Source: Lentisalinibacter sp964427415
GTDB taxonomy: Bacteria; Pseudomonadota; Gammaproteobacteria; Steroidobacterales; Woeseiaceae
NCBI GenBank assembly: GCA_964427415.1
Contig: CAYRUH010000008.1
Coordinates: 42,002 to 106,001, forward strand
Length of the DNA: 64,000 bases
Direction: 5' to 3'
Position 1 is the stretch's first letter, and every line of letters starts with the position of its first letter. A program made the translations under genes and the position numbers. The notes under the pieces were generated by a model. The model was not told the origin of the DNA, did not search any database, and saw nothing but the letters and a program-made list of their open reading frames with translations. Shown here piece after piece: positions 17,054-29,706 of this stretch.

Positions 17054-17999
17054 AGGATGCCAACCGCTGGCGGCGCTTCTCCAGCACCTGGCCGATGTCG
17101 CCTGCCTCCAGCTCGTCCAGATGCCTGATCAGCGCATTCTTCAGGGCGTCCGCAGCGCCACGCGGGTCGCGATGGGCGCCGCCGAGGGGTTCGGGGATGA
17201 TCTCGTCGATCAGTTCGTACTGGAGCAGGCTCTTCGCCGTGATCCGCATCGCCTCGGCGGCGTCCTTGGCCTTCTCCGCACTCTTCCACAGGATGGAGGC
17301 GCAGCCCTCCGGCGAGATCACGCTGTAGACGGCGTACTGGAGCATCAGCAGCCGGTCGCCGACGCCGATGGCGAGCGCGCCGCCGGAGCCGCCCTCGCCG
17401 ATCACGACCGCGATGATGGGGGTCTCCAGTTCCGCCATCAGAAACAGGCTGCGCGCGATCGCCTCGCTCTGCCCGCGCTCCTCGGCGCCGACCCCGGGAT
17501 AGGCCCCGGGCGTGTCGATCAGCGTGATCACCGGCAGCGAGAATCTCTCGGCGAGCTGCATCAGGCGCTGTGCCTTGCGGTAGCCTTCCGGCTTCGGCAT
17601 GCCGTAATTGCGCCGCACGCGCTCCTTGGTATCCCGGCCCTTCTGATGGCCGATCACCATCACCGCACGGCCCTCCAGCCGGGCCAGTCCGGCCACGATG
17701 GCGTGATCGTCCGCATACATGCGGTCGCCGTGCAGCTCCCGGAAGCCCTCGAAGACCAGCGGCAGGTAGTCCAGTGTGTAGGGCCGCATTGGGTGACGGG
17801 CGAGCTGGGCGATCTGCCACGCAGTGAGATCGGAGAAGATGCTGCGGGTGAGCGCCTCGCTCTTCGACTTCAGCCGCTCGATCTCCTCGCCGATGTTCAC
17901 CTCGGAGTCGTCGCCGACGAAGCGCAGCTCGTCGATCTTCGCCTCCAGCTCGGCGATTGGCTGTTCGAAATCCAGAAACTTGAGATCCATCATCGCCAT
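17031..17999 (-). CDS. accA: Acetyl-CoA carboxylase carboxyltransferase subunit alpha
   Basis: Transfers the carboxyl group from biotin to acetyl-CoA to give malonyl-CoA, working with AccD. The 322-aa protein matches the family end to end, with MRPYTLDYL, GDRMYADD, TLIDTPGAYPGVGAEERG, EGGSGGALAIGVGD and SPEGCASILWK. The first of three closely spaced ATGs at 17999 is used; GGGAGG lies about 13 bases before it, so ATG 17993 or 17990 are also possible. It follows dnaE after 54 bp, the usual order. Confidence 0.97.
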   Translation of the reverse strand: MAMMDLKFLDFEQPIAELEAKIDELRFVGDDSEVNIGEEIERLKSKSEALTRSIFSDLTAWQIAQLARHPMRPYTLDYLPLVFEGFRELHGDRMYADDHAIVAGLARLEGRAVMVIGHQKGRDTKERVRRNYGMPKPEGYRKAQRLMQLAERFSLPVITLIDTPGAYPGVGAEERGQSEAIARSLFLMAELETPIIAVVIGEGGSGGALAIGVGDRLLMLQYAVYSVISPEGCASILWKSAEKAKDAAEAMRITAKSLLQYELIDEIIPEPLGGAHRDPRGAADALKNALIRHLDELEAGDIGQVLEKRRQRLASFGEFRDG

Positions 18000-18053
18000 A
18001 TCCGCTGCCGGTTCCTCCCTTGCGCTCTGCGTGTCATGCGCACGGCTAGCCTA

Positions 18054-21604
<3,551 letters not shown>

Positions 21605-21608
<4 letters not shown>

Positions 21609-22849
21609 TGGCCACACCCCGCACCCGGCAACATCTCCAGCACCGCCTGCGCTGCCAGGCCGTCGGCGCCGCGGGCGAGTTCTGCCTGGATTTTAGCAAA
21701 CTCGCGCTCCGCCTCCGCACGCCGCTCCGGCTCGTCCAGCCAGGCCGCGAGCGCCGGACCCATGCGCTCGGCCACGGCTTCCTCCTGCAGGAATTCGGGC
21801 ACCAGCGTGCGGCCCGCCAGCAGGTTCGGCAGCGCGAAGTTCTCCACCCGGATGAGATTCAGCGCCCGGACCAGCGCCAGAGTGGTGGGCGACAGCCGGT
21901 AGGCCACCACCATCGGGCGGCCGTACAGCGCCGCCTCGAGCGTGGCCGTCCCCGAGGTCACGAGGGCGACATCACAGGCGGCCAGCGGCAGGTCCACGCC
22001 GCTGTCGCAGAGCGTCACCGGCAGCCTGGGTGCGACCTCGGCGAGCGCCGCCTCGAAGGCCGTGCGGGCCCCGCCGCCGGCCAGCGCGGCCACGAAGCGC
22101 ACGCCGGGCCGCCGGTGGGCAAGCCAGTCCGCAGTGCGGACGAAGTGCGGCGCGAGCCGCCCCACTTCTCCGGCACGGCTGCCCGGCAGTAGCGCCACCA
22201 CCTCGGCGTCGCGCGCACCCTCGCCCTGTCCCTCTCCCTCACCCTTGCCATTGCCATTGCTATTGCTATTGCTATTGCCACTGATCAGACCGAGCGCCCG
22301 ACGGGCGGCCGCGGCATCCGGCTCCCGCGGGATGGACTCGGCCCGCGGATGACCGACGAAAACCGCATCCAGGCCGCGCTCGTCGTAGAAGCGCTTCTCG
22401 AACGGCAGCAGGCAGAGCACCCGGTCACAGGCCCTGCGGATTTTCGTCAGGCGCCGTGGCCGCCAGGCCCAGACCGAGGGGCTCACATACTGCACGGTGG
22501 TCACGCCGCGGCGGCGAAGCTTGCCCTCCAGGCCCAGGTTGAAGTCCGGCGCATCGATACCCACCAGCAGATCCGGGGGCGCGGCGGACCAGCGACGCAC
22601 CAGAGACCGGCGGATGGACAGCAGCCGTGGCAGATGGCCAAGCACCTCGGCGATACCCATCACCGCCAGCGCATCGGTGTCGAACAGCGCCTCGCAGCCG
22701 GCCTCCCGCATGGCCGGCCCGGCCACCCCTTCGAAACGGGCAGCCGGGCAGCGTTCGCGGATGGCGGCGATCAGGCCGGCGCCGAGACGATCCCCCGATG
22801 CCTCGCCGGCGACGACGGCGATGAGCGGGCTGCCGGAATCTCGCGCCAC
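21605..22849 (-). CDS. lpxB: Lipid-A-disaccharide synthase, with low-complexity insert
   Basis: Inner-membrane-associated GT19 glycosyltransferase joining UDP-diacylglucosamine and lipid X. The 414-aa product has AGEASGDRLGA at 14-24, YVSPSVWAWRPRR at 121-133, GHPRAE and ALLPGSRAGEV around 219-229, then TSGTATLEAAL. Residues 190-211 are a Gly/Ser/Asn/Glu stretch encoded by a hexamer array, placed in a variable loop just before LLPGSR. The start is GTG at 22849, seven bases after the lpxA stop. The reading frame is intact, so the enzyme should be functional. Confidence 0.96.
22217..22282. repeat. Eleven-unit hexanucleotide array inside lpxB
   Basis: Eleven consecutive 6-bp units on the plus strand grade from ACCCTC/TCCCTC-like at the left to GCCATT and GCTATT at the right, ending GCCACT. 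On the coding strand they give alternating Gly/Ser with Asn (right part) and Gly with Glu, Gln or Lys (left part). Because the unit is 6 bp, gain or loss keeps the frame and changes LpxB by two residues per step. Confidence 0.93.
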
Positions 22850-22856
22850 GCCCCGG

Positions 22857-23630
22857 TCAGCGGATGATGCTCCGCTCCGAGGAGCGGATGGACTCCACCA
22901 TGGGCCGGAGTTCCGGCTGTTCCTCGGCGAGCGCGCTCAGCGTCCCGAGAGCCTCGGCCAGCTTCTGCCCGCTGCGGTAGAGGATACGGTACGCCTCGCG
23001 GATGTTGCGGATCTGCTCCTTCGTGAAGCCCCGGCGCTTCAGCCCTTCCGCGTTGATACCGCGGGGCTCGCCCGGCTGGCCCATCACCATCACGTAGGCC
23101 GGCACGTCCCTGGAGACGCCGGCATACATGCCGAGGAAGCAGTGGGCGCCGACACGGCAGAACTGGTGGGCCCCGGAGAAGCCGGCGAAGATGGCCCAGT
23201 CGCCCACCTGCACGTGGCCCGCGAGGGTGGCGTTGTTGGCCATGATCACGTTACTGCCCACCTGGCAGTCGTGGGCGATGTGCACGTAGGCCATCAGCCA
23301 GTTGTCGTCGCCGATGCGCGTCACGCCGACGTCCTGGGCGGTGCCCCGATTGATGCTGCAGTACTCGCGGATGGTGTTGCGGTCGCCGATCTCGAGCCGG
23401 GTATCCTCACCGGCGTATTTCTTGTCCTGGGGGTCGTCGCCCAGCGAGGAGAACTGGAAGATCCGGTTGCCGCGGCCGATGCGGGTCGGCCCGCGGATCA
23501 CCACGTGAGGACCCACACGGGTTCCCGCGCCAATCTCGACGTGAGGGCCGATGATGCTGTACGGCCCGATCTCTACGTCGGCGTCGATGCTGGCCGCCGG
23601 ATCGATGATGGCCGTGTCGTGAATCCTCAT
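22857..23630 (-). CDS. lpxA: UDP-N-acetylglucosamine acyltransferase
   Basis: First enzyme of lipid A synthesis, transferring 3-hydroxyacyl from ACP to UDP-GlcNAc. The 257-aa protein is a left-handed beta-helix of hexapeptide repeats with the catalytic His at about residue 120 (AYVHIAHDCQVG) and a helical C-terminus (KRRGFTKEQIRNIREAYR). ATG at 23630 has GGAGGG six bases upstream, between it and the fabZ stop. The neighbours fabZ and lpxB are standard partners. Confidence 0.97.
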   Translation of the reverse strand: MRIHDTAIIDPAASIDADVEIGPYSIIGPHVEIGAGTRVGPHVVIRGPTRIGRGNRIFQFSSLGDDPQDKKYAGEDTRLEIGDRNTIREYCSINRGTAQDVGVTRIGDDNWLMAYVHIAHDCQVGSNVIMANNATLAGHVQVGDWAIFAGFSGAHQFCRVGAHCFLGMYAGVSRDVPAYVMVMGQPGEPRGINAEGLKRRGFTKEQIRNIREAYRILYRSGQKLAEALGTLSALAEEQPELRPMVESIRSSERSIIR

Positions 23631-23641
23631 CGCACCCTCCG

Positions 23642-24115
23642 TCAGCGCCCCGGCGCGCACATCAGCTCGACCTCGGCCGCCGCTTCTCCGTCCACCGTAG
23701 CCGTGCCGCGGAAGCGCACGACGTTGCGGATCCGCCGCGTCAGGGTCACCTCGAGGCGCAGCTGGTCGCCGGGCACCACGGGTCGGCGGAAGCGGGCCTT
23801 GTCGATACCGGCGAGGAAGTAGAGGTTGCCCGAGTCCGGTGAGTCGAAGGAGGTGAAAGTCAGCAGACCGGTCGCCTGGGCGAGCGCCTCGATGATCAGG
23901 ACGCCCGGCATGACCGGCCGGCCGTGGAAATGACCCTCGAAGAACTGCTCGTTGATGGTGACGTTCTTAACCGCCACCAGGCGCTTGCCCCGCTCGTTCT
24001 CCACGACCCGGTCCACCAACAGGAAGGGATAGCGGTGGGGCAGCAGCTCCATGATGCCGCGGATATCGATCCGCGAGAACTCAGTCGGATCCTTTTTTTC
24101 CAATGCCTCTTCCAA
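23642..24115 (-). CDS. fabZ: 3-hydroxyacyl-[ACP] dehydratase FabZ
   Basis: Dehydrates 3-hydroxyacyl-ACP in type II fatty acid synthesis, competing with LpxA and LpxD for substrate. The hot-dog-fold protein contains ELLPHRYPFLLVDRV, the catalytic His62 in GHF, Glu76 in LIIEALAQATG, and ARFRRPVVPGDQ. The open frame gives 157 aa from TTG at 24115; another TTG at 24103 would shorten it by four residues. It overlaps the 3' end of lpxD by up to 35 bp, in a different frame, with an A7 run in the shared part. Confidence 0.95.
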   Translation of the reverse strand: MEEALEKKDPTEFSRIDIRGIMELLPHRYPFLLVDRVVENERGKRLVAVKNVTINEQFFEGHFHGRPVMPGVLIIEALAQATGLLTFTSFDSPDSGNLYFLAGIDKARFRRPVVPGDQLRLEVTLTRRIRNVVRFRGTATVDGEAAAEVELMCAPGR

Positions 24116-25127
24116 TGCCGAGCGCCTTCTCTAACTGCTTCAGCCTGCGCGCCATACGCTCGATCTGGCGGAAACGGGCCACGTTCCTGCGGTATACCGC
24201 GATCTCCTGATGGGGCATCGCGCTGCCGTACATGCCGGGCTTGCGGATGTCGCTGGTGACCATGCAGCGGCCGCCCAGGATCACGTCGTCGGCGATCTTC
24301 ACGTGCCCGACGATGCCGGCAGCGCCACCGATCAGACAGCGTCTGCCGACCTCCGTACTGCCGGCGATCCCCACCATAGCAGCCAGCGCCGAATGATCGC
24401 CGATACGCACATTGTGCGCTATCTGCACCAGGTTATCGATCCTGACCCCGTCACCGATCACGGTGTCCTCGATGGCGCCCCGGTCCACGCAGCTGTTGGC
24501 GCCGATCTCCACATCGTCTCCGATGGTCACCGAACCCACCTGGGGCACCTTGGTCCAGCCTTCCGGCCCGCGGGCGATGCCGAAGCCGTCGGCGCCGATC
24601 ACCGCTCCCGGATGAATCAGACAGCGGGCCCCGAGCCGCACGCCGTGGCAGAGCGTGACGCTGGCGACCAGACGGGTGCCCTCGCCCAGCCGGCAATCGG
24701 CCTCGACGACGGAATTGGGTCCGACCGCGACGTGCTCGCCGAGCACGACGCCCGGCCCGATCCGGACTCCGGGTGCCACCGAGGCGGAGGCCGGTATCAC
24801 GGCCGAGCCGTCGACGGTGGCCGACTCGCTCACGCCGGGCGCTGACAGCCGCGGCGGATACAGGAGCGTCGCCACCCGGGCATAGGTCAGATAGGGATCC
24901 GCGCAGACCAGTGCCGGCACCGGGCAGGCCTCTGCATCCCCGGCGGTGAGAAGAACGGCCCCCGCGGCGGTTTCCGCCAGGGCGGTCCGGTAGGCGGGGT
25001 TGGCGAGGAACGAGACAGCGTCCGGTCCCGCGTTGGCGAGGGTCGCCACCCCGCTGACAGCGGCGTCCGGATCGCCGTGCAGTTCGCAGCCGAATCGGGC
25101 GGCGATCTCGCCGAGCGACAGGCTCAC
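24081..25127 (-). CDS. lpxD: UDP-3-O-acylglucosamine N-acyltransferase
   Basis: Adds the second 3-hydroxyacyl chain in lipid A synthesis. The 348-aa protein has an N-terminal uridine-binding domain (to about residue 100), a hexapeptide beta-helix, the catalytic His in NLVQIAHNVRIG, and a C-terminal helix (ARFRQIERMARRLKQLEKAL). GTG start at 25127, 34 bp after skp. The last codons run through an A7 tract shared with fabZ. The skp-lpxD-fabZ-lpxA-lpxB order is conserved. Confidence 0.97.
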   Translation of the reverse strand: MSLSLGEIAARFGCELHGDPDAAVSGVATLANAGPDAVSFLANPAYRTALAETAAGAVLLTAGDAEACPVPALVCADPYLTYARVATLLYPPRLSAPGVSESATVDGSAVIPASASVAPGVRIGPGVVLGEHVAVGPNSVVEADCRLGEGTRLVASVTLCHGVRLGARCLIHPGAVIGADGFGIARGPEGWTKVPQVGSVTIGDDVEIGANSCVDRGAIEDTVIGDGVRIDNLVQIAHNVRIGDHSALAAMVGIAGSTEVGRRCLIGGAAGIVGHVKIADDVILGGRCMVTSDIRKPGMYGSAMPHQEIAVYRRNVARFRQIERMARRLKQLEKALGIGRGIGKKGSD

Positions 25128-25161
25128 GCCCTCGGCCCCGTCACGGTACGGGCCGCCGCCC

Positions 25162-25719
25162 CTACTCGGACGCGGGTCCGGCCTCGAAATTGCCCTGCAG
25201 CTCGCGCAGGACCTCGTCGGTGATATTCACCCCGTCGCTGGCGTAGAGCACGCCGTCGCCGACGATGAGGTCGTAGCCGGCGGCGCGGGCATAGTCCTGC
25301 ACTTCCTTCAGCAGCGATCGTTGCAGCTTGCCGAGCTCCTCGTTGACGCGCAGGTTGTAATCCTCGCGGAACTCCTCCAGCAGACGCTGGGTGTCACGCT
25401 GGGACTCGCGCAGTTCGCGCTCGGCCGTGCGCCGTTCCTCCTCGCTCATCACCGCGAGGTCACGCTGCACCTGCTCGCTGCGGCTCTGGAACTCCTCCTG
25501 CTTGGCCCGGATGCTGCGCTCCCTCGGCGCGAACTCCTGCTGCAGCTCCGCCATGGATGCCTGGGCCTGGGGTGCCTCCTTCAGGAGACGCGGCAGCGAG
25601 ACCACGCCGATCTTCAGACCGGACTGCGCCCAGGCCTGGGACAGGGGCATCACCATGGCCAGCAGGGCCAGTGCGAGGACGGAGACTGCTAGGGGTCCTT
25701 GAGGGCTCTTGAATTTCAT
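25162..25719 (-). CDS. skp: Periplasmic chaperone Skp/OmpH
   Basis: Periplasmic chaperone that holds unfolded outer-membrane proteins on the way to BamA. The 185-aa precursor starts MKFKSP, has a hydrophobic signal core and a likely cleavage after AWA. The mature part begins KIGVVSLPRLLKEAPQ, then a long charged coiled coil (about 55-145), as in the jellyfish-like Skp trimer, and ends with YDLIVGDGVLYAS. An in-frame ATG at 25731 is the alternative start. It follows bamA after about 40 bp, which include a 12-bp tandem repeat. Confidence 0.93.
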   Translation of the reverse strand: MKFKSPQGPLAVSVLALALLAMVMPLSQAWAQSGLKIGVVSLPRLLKEAPQAQASMAELQQEFAPRERSIRAKQEEFQSRSEQVQRDLAVMSEEERRTAERELRESQRDTQRLLEEFREDYNLRVNEELGKLQRSLLKEVQDYARAAGYDLIVGDGVLYASDGVNITDEVLRELQGNFEAGPASE

Positions 25720-25731
25720 ACCGTTTCCCAT

Positions 25732-25755
25732 GCTTCAAAAGAGGCTTCAAAAGAG
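25732..25755. repeat. 12-bp tandem duplication between bamA and skp
   Basis: GCTTCAAAAGAG occurs twice head to tail. It fills most of the short gap between the bamA stop and the skp start, where the skp ribosome binding site would be expected. It is exact, so probably recent. Confidence 0.9.
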
Positions 25756-25758
25756 ACG

Positions 25759-28170
25759 TCAGAATGCGTTCCCGATCGAGAACTGAAAGCGCTCGACCCG
25801 GTCGCCGAAGATGCGATCCGTGTCCGAGACTTCGTTCAGCGGCAGCGCGTAGCTGAAACGGAAGAGACCCAGCGGAGCCAGCCACTCGGCGGCGATGCCG
25901 ACGGACTGCTTCAGTTCGCCCGATTCGAAGTCGTAGGAAATCGGGTCGCCGAGCCGGTCGGTGAAGGCCACCTCTCCCGTGTTGAATACGTTGCCGACGT
26001 CGTAGAACAGGCTGAAGCGCGTGCGCCCACGCAGTGCCTCAGGCACCGGGATTATAAGCTCAAGCTGGCTCGCGACCAAAAGGTTGCCGCCATAGGGATT
26101 GCCGAAGCTGTCCACCGGCCCCAGGTCCGATTCCGCGAAACCGCGCACCGACCCCGGTCCGCCGGCAAAGAACTGCTTGTACGGGGGCAGTGCCGTGGTC
26201 TCGTTGATGCCCTCCCCGAAGGCGAACTCCGAGGCGAAGGAGACGATCCAGTTGCGGGTGATCGGGAAGTACTTCAGCAGGTCGTAACGCGCGGTGTAAT
26301 ACTCGACGTCGCTGCCCGGTACGGCAGCAGAGACGACAAAGCGCTGGCGCGTGCCCCGGTCGGCGAAGATGGCCCGGTTGCGGCTGTCGTAGGTCCAGCC
26401 GGCCACCAGCTCCAGTGTCTTGAAGCCGGTGACGAACAGCGAGTTGCCGTTGCCGAGATCCTCCACCCGCGGGTTACCGTTATTCAGTACCCAGTCCTGG
26501 GCCTGCCGGGTGCTGAACGTGGAGGCGACGAGTTCCGCATCCTGCAGCGCGAGGCCGAAGGACAGGGTCTGGTACTCGGTGATCGGATAACCGTAGTCGA
26601 TGCCGGCGGTGATCGTCTCCGTGGAGAAATCCGACGACGACGATGTGAACTGGGTGATGTCGCGGTAGCCGAGAGACAGTGTGCGCCGCACCCCGTCGAT
26701 GGTCCGATAAGGGTCGGTATACGTAAGGCTGTAAGCCGTACTGAAGCGGCTCGAATTGATCTCCGCCGCCACCCGATTGCCGGTACCGAGGAAGTTCGAA
26801 TGCACGAAATTCCCGTTCAGGATCAGCTTCTGGGCCTCAGAGAAACCAACGCCGCCGCCGAACTGGCCCGGCAGGCCGTACTTGAGGTCGTAGTTCACGT
26901 CCACCAGGTCCGGCGTACCCGGCACCGGTGCGGTGTCGACCTGCACTTCCTCAATGTAGGGCAGGCGCTGGAGACGGACCTTGGAGCGGTCGACCAGGGT
27001 GTTGGAGAGATAGCCACCCTCCATCTGGCGCATCTCCCGGCGCAGCACCTCGTCGGCCACGCTGTCGATGCCGTTGAAATTGACGCGCCGGACGTAGACC
27101 CGGTTATTGGGTTCGATGTAGATCGTGACGTCGGCAAGCTTGGCCTGCCGGTCCAGATCCGGCACGGGCTCGACCTCGGCCTGGGCATAGCCGTCCGCCC
27201 CCAGGCGGAATGAGATCAGCTCGGACGTCTGGGTAAGACGCTGCAGGTTGAACGTCTCACCGGGCTTGGCGAGGATCAGCCGCTCCAGTTCCTCCCGCGG
27301 CACCACCATCTCTCCGGCCAGCTTGATGTCGGAGATCTCGTAGCGCTCGCCCTCGCGCACGTTGATGGTGATATAGACGTCTTTCTTGTCCGGGCTGATG
27401 GCCACCTGGGTGGAATCGACCCGGAAGTCCGCGAAACCCCGGTCCATGTAGAACGAGCGCAGGCTCTCCAGGTCGCCGGACAGCGACTCCTTGGCGTAGC
27501 GGTCGTCCTGGCGGATGAACGACAGCCAGTTGGGCGTCTGCAGCTCGAACTGGCCGCGGATCTCCTCGTCCCTGAATTCCTCGTTGCCGACGATATTGAT
27601 CTGGCGTATCCGCGCGCGCTCGCCCTCCTTCACGTCGATGGAGATCGCCACCTGGTTGTTCGGCCGGTCTTCCACGCTGGCGACCACCGAGACACCGTAC
27701 TTGCCGCGGCTGTAGTACTGCTCGGTCAGGAAGCGTGTGACCTCGTCCAGCACCGAGCGGTCGAAGGTCTTGCCCCGGGCGAGCCCGACGCCGCGCAGCG
27801 ACTGCGTGAGGTCCTCGGTCTTGATGTCCTTGTTGCCCTCGATGGTGAATTCGGCAATGGAAGGCCGCTCTTCCACCTCGATCACCAGCGCGTCGCCGTC
27901 GCGCCGCAAGGCGATGCCCTCGAACAGGCCCTGCCGGTACAGCGAACGGATCGCCTCGCGCACACGCTGGGGGGTCAGCGTGTCGCCGATATTGATCGGC
28001 AGGTAGTTGAACACGGTACCCTCGGAGATGCGCTGCAGGCCTTCCACGCGCATGTCGCGCACCACGAACTCGTCGGCCCTCGCCGTCAGGGCCGCCGCCG
28101 ACAGCAGGGCCAGCGCGAGTGCCAGCCAGCCGCCGCGGAGCAGCGGGCGGCCGGCGCGATCCGGAGTCAT
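25759..28170 (-). CDS. bamA: Outer membrane protein assembly factor BamA
   Basis: Central Omp85 component of the BAM complex. The 803-aa precursor has a signal peptide ending near ARA at about 32, five POTRA domains (about 33-430) and a C-terminal 16-strand barrel. The lid-loop signature GSVRGF is near residue 677. The protein ends FQFSIGNAF, a beta-signal with terminal Phe. ATG at 28170 has no strong ribosome binding site, but it is the only start giving a clean signal peptide. The neighbours rseP and skp match its job. Confidence 0.97.
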   Translation of the reverse strand: MTPDRAGRPLLRGGWLALALALLSAAALTARADEFVVRDMRVEGLQRISEGTVFNYLPINIGDTLTPQRVREAIRSLYRQGLFEGIALRRDGDALVIEVEERPSIAEFTIEGNKDIKTEDLTQSLRGVGLARGKTFDRSVLDEVTRFLTEQYYSRGKYGVSVVASVEDRPNNQVAISIDVKEGERARIRQINIVGNEEFRDEEIRGQFELQTPNWLSFIRQDDRYAKESLSGDLESLRSFYMDRGFADFRVDSTQVAISPDKKDVYITINVREGERYEISDIKLAGEMVVPREELERLILAKPGETFNLQRLTQTSELISFRLGADGYAQAEVEPVPDLDRQAKLADVTIYIEPNNRVYVRRVNFNGIDSVADEVLRREMRQMEGGYLSNTLVDRSKVRLQRLPYIEEVQVDTAPVPGTPDLVDVNYDLKYGLPGQFGGGVGFSEAQKLILNGNFVHSNFLGTGNRVAAEINSSRFSTAYSLTYTDPYRTIDGVRRTLSLGYRDITQFTSSSSDFSTETITAGIDYGYPITEYQTLSFGLALQDAELVASTFSTRQAQDWVLNNGNPRVEDLGNGNSLFVTGFKTLELVAGWTYDSRNRAIFADRGTRQRFVVSAAVPGSDVEYYTARYDLLKYFPITRNWIVSFASEFAFGEGINETTALPPYKQFFAGGPGSVRGFAESDLGPVDSFGNPYGGNLLVASQLELIIPVPEALRGRTRFSLFYDVGNVFNTGEVAFTDRLGDPISYDFESGELKQSVGIAAEWLAPLGLFRFSYALPLNEVSDTDRIFGDRVERFQFSIGNAF

Positions 28171-28202
28171 AAGCCGATCGGACGAGAACAAACCGTGATT
28201 CC

Positions 28203-29561
28203 TTATGGCGCGAAGATACGCGCGAGGTCGTTGTAGAAAGCGAGACCCATGATAGCGATAAGCGCGAGTATTCCAACCTGCTGGCCGATGATCTGGGCCC
28301 GCTCGGAGAGCGGACTGCCCTTCACCCATTCCACCGTCTGATACACGATCTGGCCGCCGTCCAGCATCGGGATCGGCAGCAGGTTCAGCACGCCGAGGCT
28401 GATGCTGACCACAGCGAGGAAGCCGATGAAATACTCGCTGCCGGCGCTGGCGGATGAGCCCGCATACTGGGCGATGTTCACCGGACCGCTGATATTCTTC
28501 AGCGAGACATCGCCGACCAACATGCGGAAGAGCATGCTTACGGTGAACACCGTGGTGTCGACCATCTTGCCGGTGGCCTGCGCCACGGCCTCCAGCGGGC
28601 CGTATTCCTGGATGCTGATGCGCCGCTCGGAGGATTCGATGCGGTTGCTGATGCCGAGGATGCCACGGCGCTTGCCGTCGCTCTCCATCTCGCCCAGTGT
28701 GGTCTGCACCGTGCGCGTGTCGCCATCGCGGCGGTAAGTGATGGCCACCGTCTGTCCGGGCCGGGGGGATAACGCCTCGGTCAGCTCCCGCCAGCTCGCT
28801 ACCGGCTCGCCGTCCACCGCCTCGATGCGGTCGCCGGATTCCAGCCCGGCCGCCTCGGCAGCGCTGTCCGCATTGACCTCGCCCACCACCACCGGCGGCG
28901 ACCACGGTTGGAAACCGAGCCCGTCGAACAGCACCCCCGGCTCGGTCAGTCGCGCCGCATCCCGGCCCACGTCGATGGTCAGCCGCTCGGTGGAGCCGTC
29001 CGCGCGCTCGACCGTGAGCGGCACCCGCCCATCGTCTACCATATCGCCCAGCAGCGTGACCAGCGCGTCCTCCCAGCCGGAGACGTCTTTGTCACCCACC
29101 TGCAGGATGCGGTCCTCGTAGGCCAGTCCGGCCTCGGCCGCATAGGAGCCCGGCGCGACCTCGCCGACCACCGGCGCCACCACGGCCACGCCCTGCACGA
29201 ACAGTATCCAGTAGGCTGCGATGGCGAACAGGAAATTGAAGGCGGGCCCGGCGAACAGCACGGCGATACGCTGGGGCACCGGTTGCTGGTCGAAGGCGCG
29301 GCCCTGGTCCTGAGGGGCGATCTCGGTCTCGCGGCCGTCCAGCAATTTGACGTAGCCGCCCAGCGGCAGCGCGGAGATGCAGTATTCGGTGTTGTCGGCG
29401 CCGCGCCGGATGCTCCACAGTGGCTTGCCGAAGCCGATCGAGTAGCGCAACACTTTGATCCCGAACAGCCTGGCGACGATGTAATGGCCATACTCGTGGA
29501 TAGCGATCAGCAGGCTGATCGCTACGACGAAGGCCACGACGGATGTCAGTATGGTGCCCAA
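28203..29561 (-). CDS. rseP: Site-2 protease RseP
   Basis: Inner-membrane zinc metalloprotease that cleaves RseA in the sigma-E envelope stress response. The 452-aa product has HEYGH at 22-26 in the first membrane helix, two PDZ domains in the middle (about 110-300, with AGLESGDRIEAVDG) and the third motif NLLPIPMLDGGQ near 395. TTG at 29561 has GGAGAAG about seven bases upstream and gives the usual length. It is followed by bamA; dxr, usually just upstream, is absent. Confidence 0.96.
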   Translation of the reverse strand: MGTILTSVVAFVVAISLLIAIHEYGHYIVARLFGIKVLRYSIGFGKPLWSIRRGADNTEYCISALPLGGYVKLLDGRETEIAPQDQGRAFDQQPVPQRIAVLFAGPAFNFLFAIAAYWILFVQGVAVVAPVVGEVAPGSYAAEAGLAYEDRILQVGDKDVSGWEDALVTLLGDMVDDGRVPLTVERADGSTERLTIDVGRDAARLTEPGVLFDGLGFQPWSPPVVVGEVNADSAAEAAGLESGDRIEAVDGEPVASWRELTEALSPRPGQTVAITYRRDGDTRTVQTTLGEMESDGKRRGILGISNRIESSERRISIQEYGPLEAVAQATGKMVDTTVFTVSMLFRMLVGDVSLKNISGPVNIAQYAGSSASAGSEYFIGFLAVVSISLGVLNLLPIPMLDGGQIVYQTVEWVKGSPLSERAQIIGQQVGILALIAIMGLAFYNDLARIFAP

Positions 29562-29706
29562 AGATCGCTTCTCCGCGCGCAAAGTCCGCCAGTATAAAGG
29601 ATGGTCCCGCGCCTGCGGACGCCTTCCCGCCCACAAAGACAGACAGCGTCGGCGTGGCCGGGGTTCCCCGTCCGGCGCCGGGTGCGGGCAGTAAGCCTGA
29701 CGCCAC

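Noticed and set aside
22217..22282. Phase-variable on/off switch in lpxB
   Set aside because: The unit is 6 bp, so copy changes keep the frame; modulation is possible, switching off is not.
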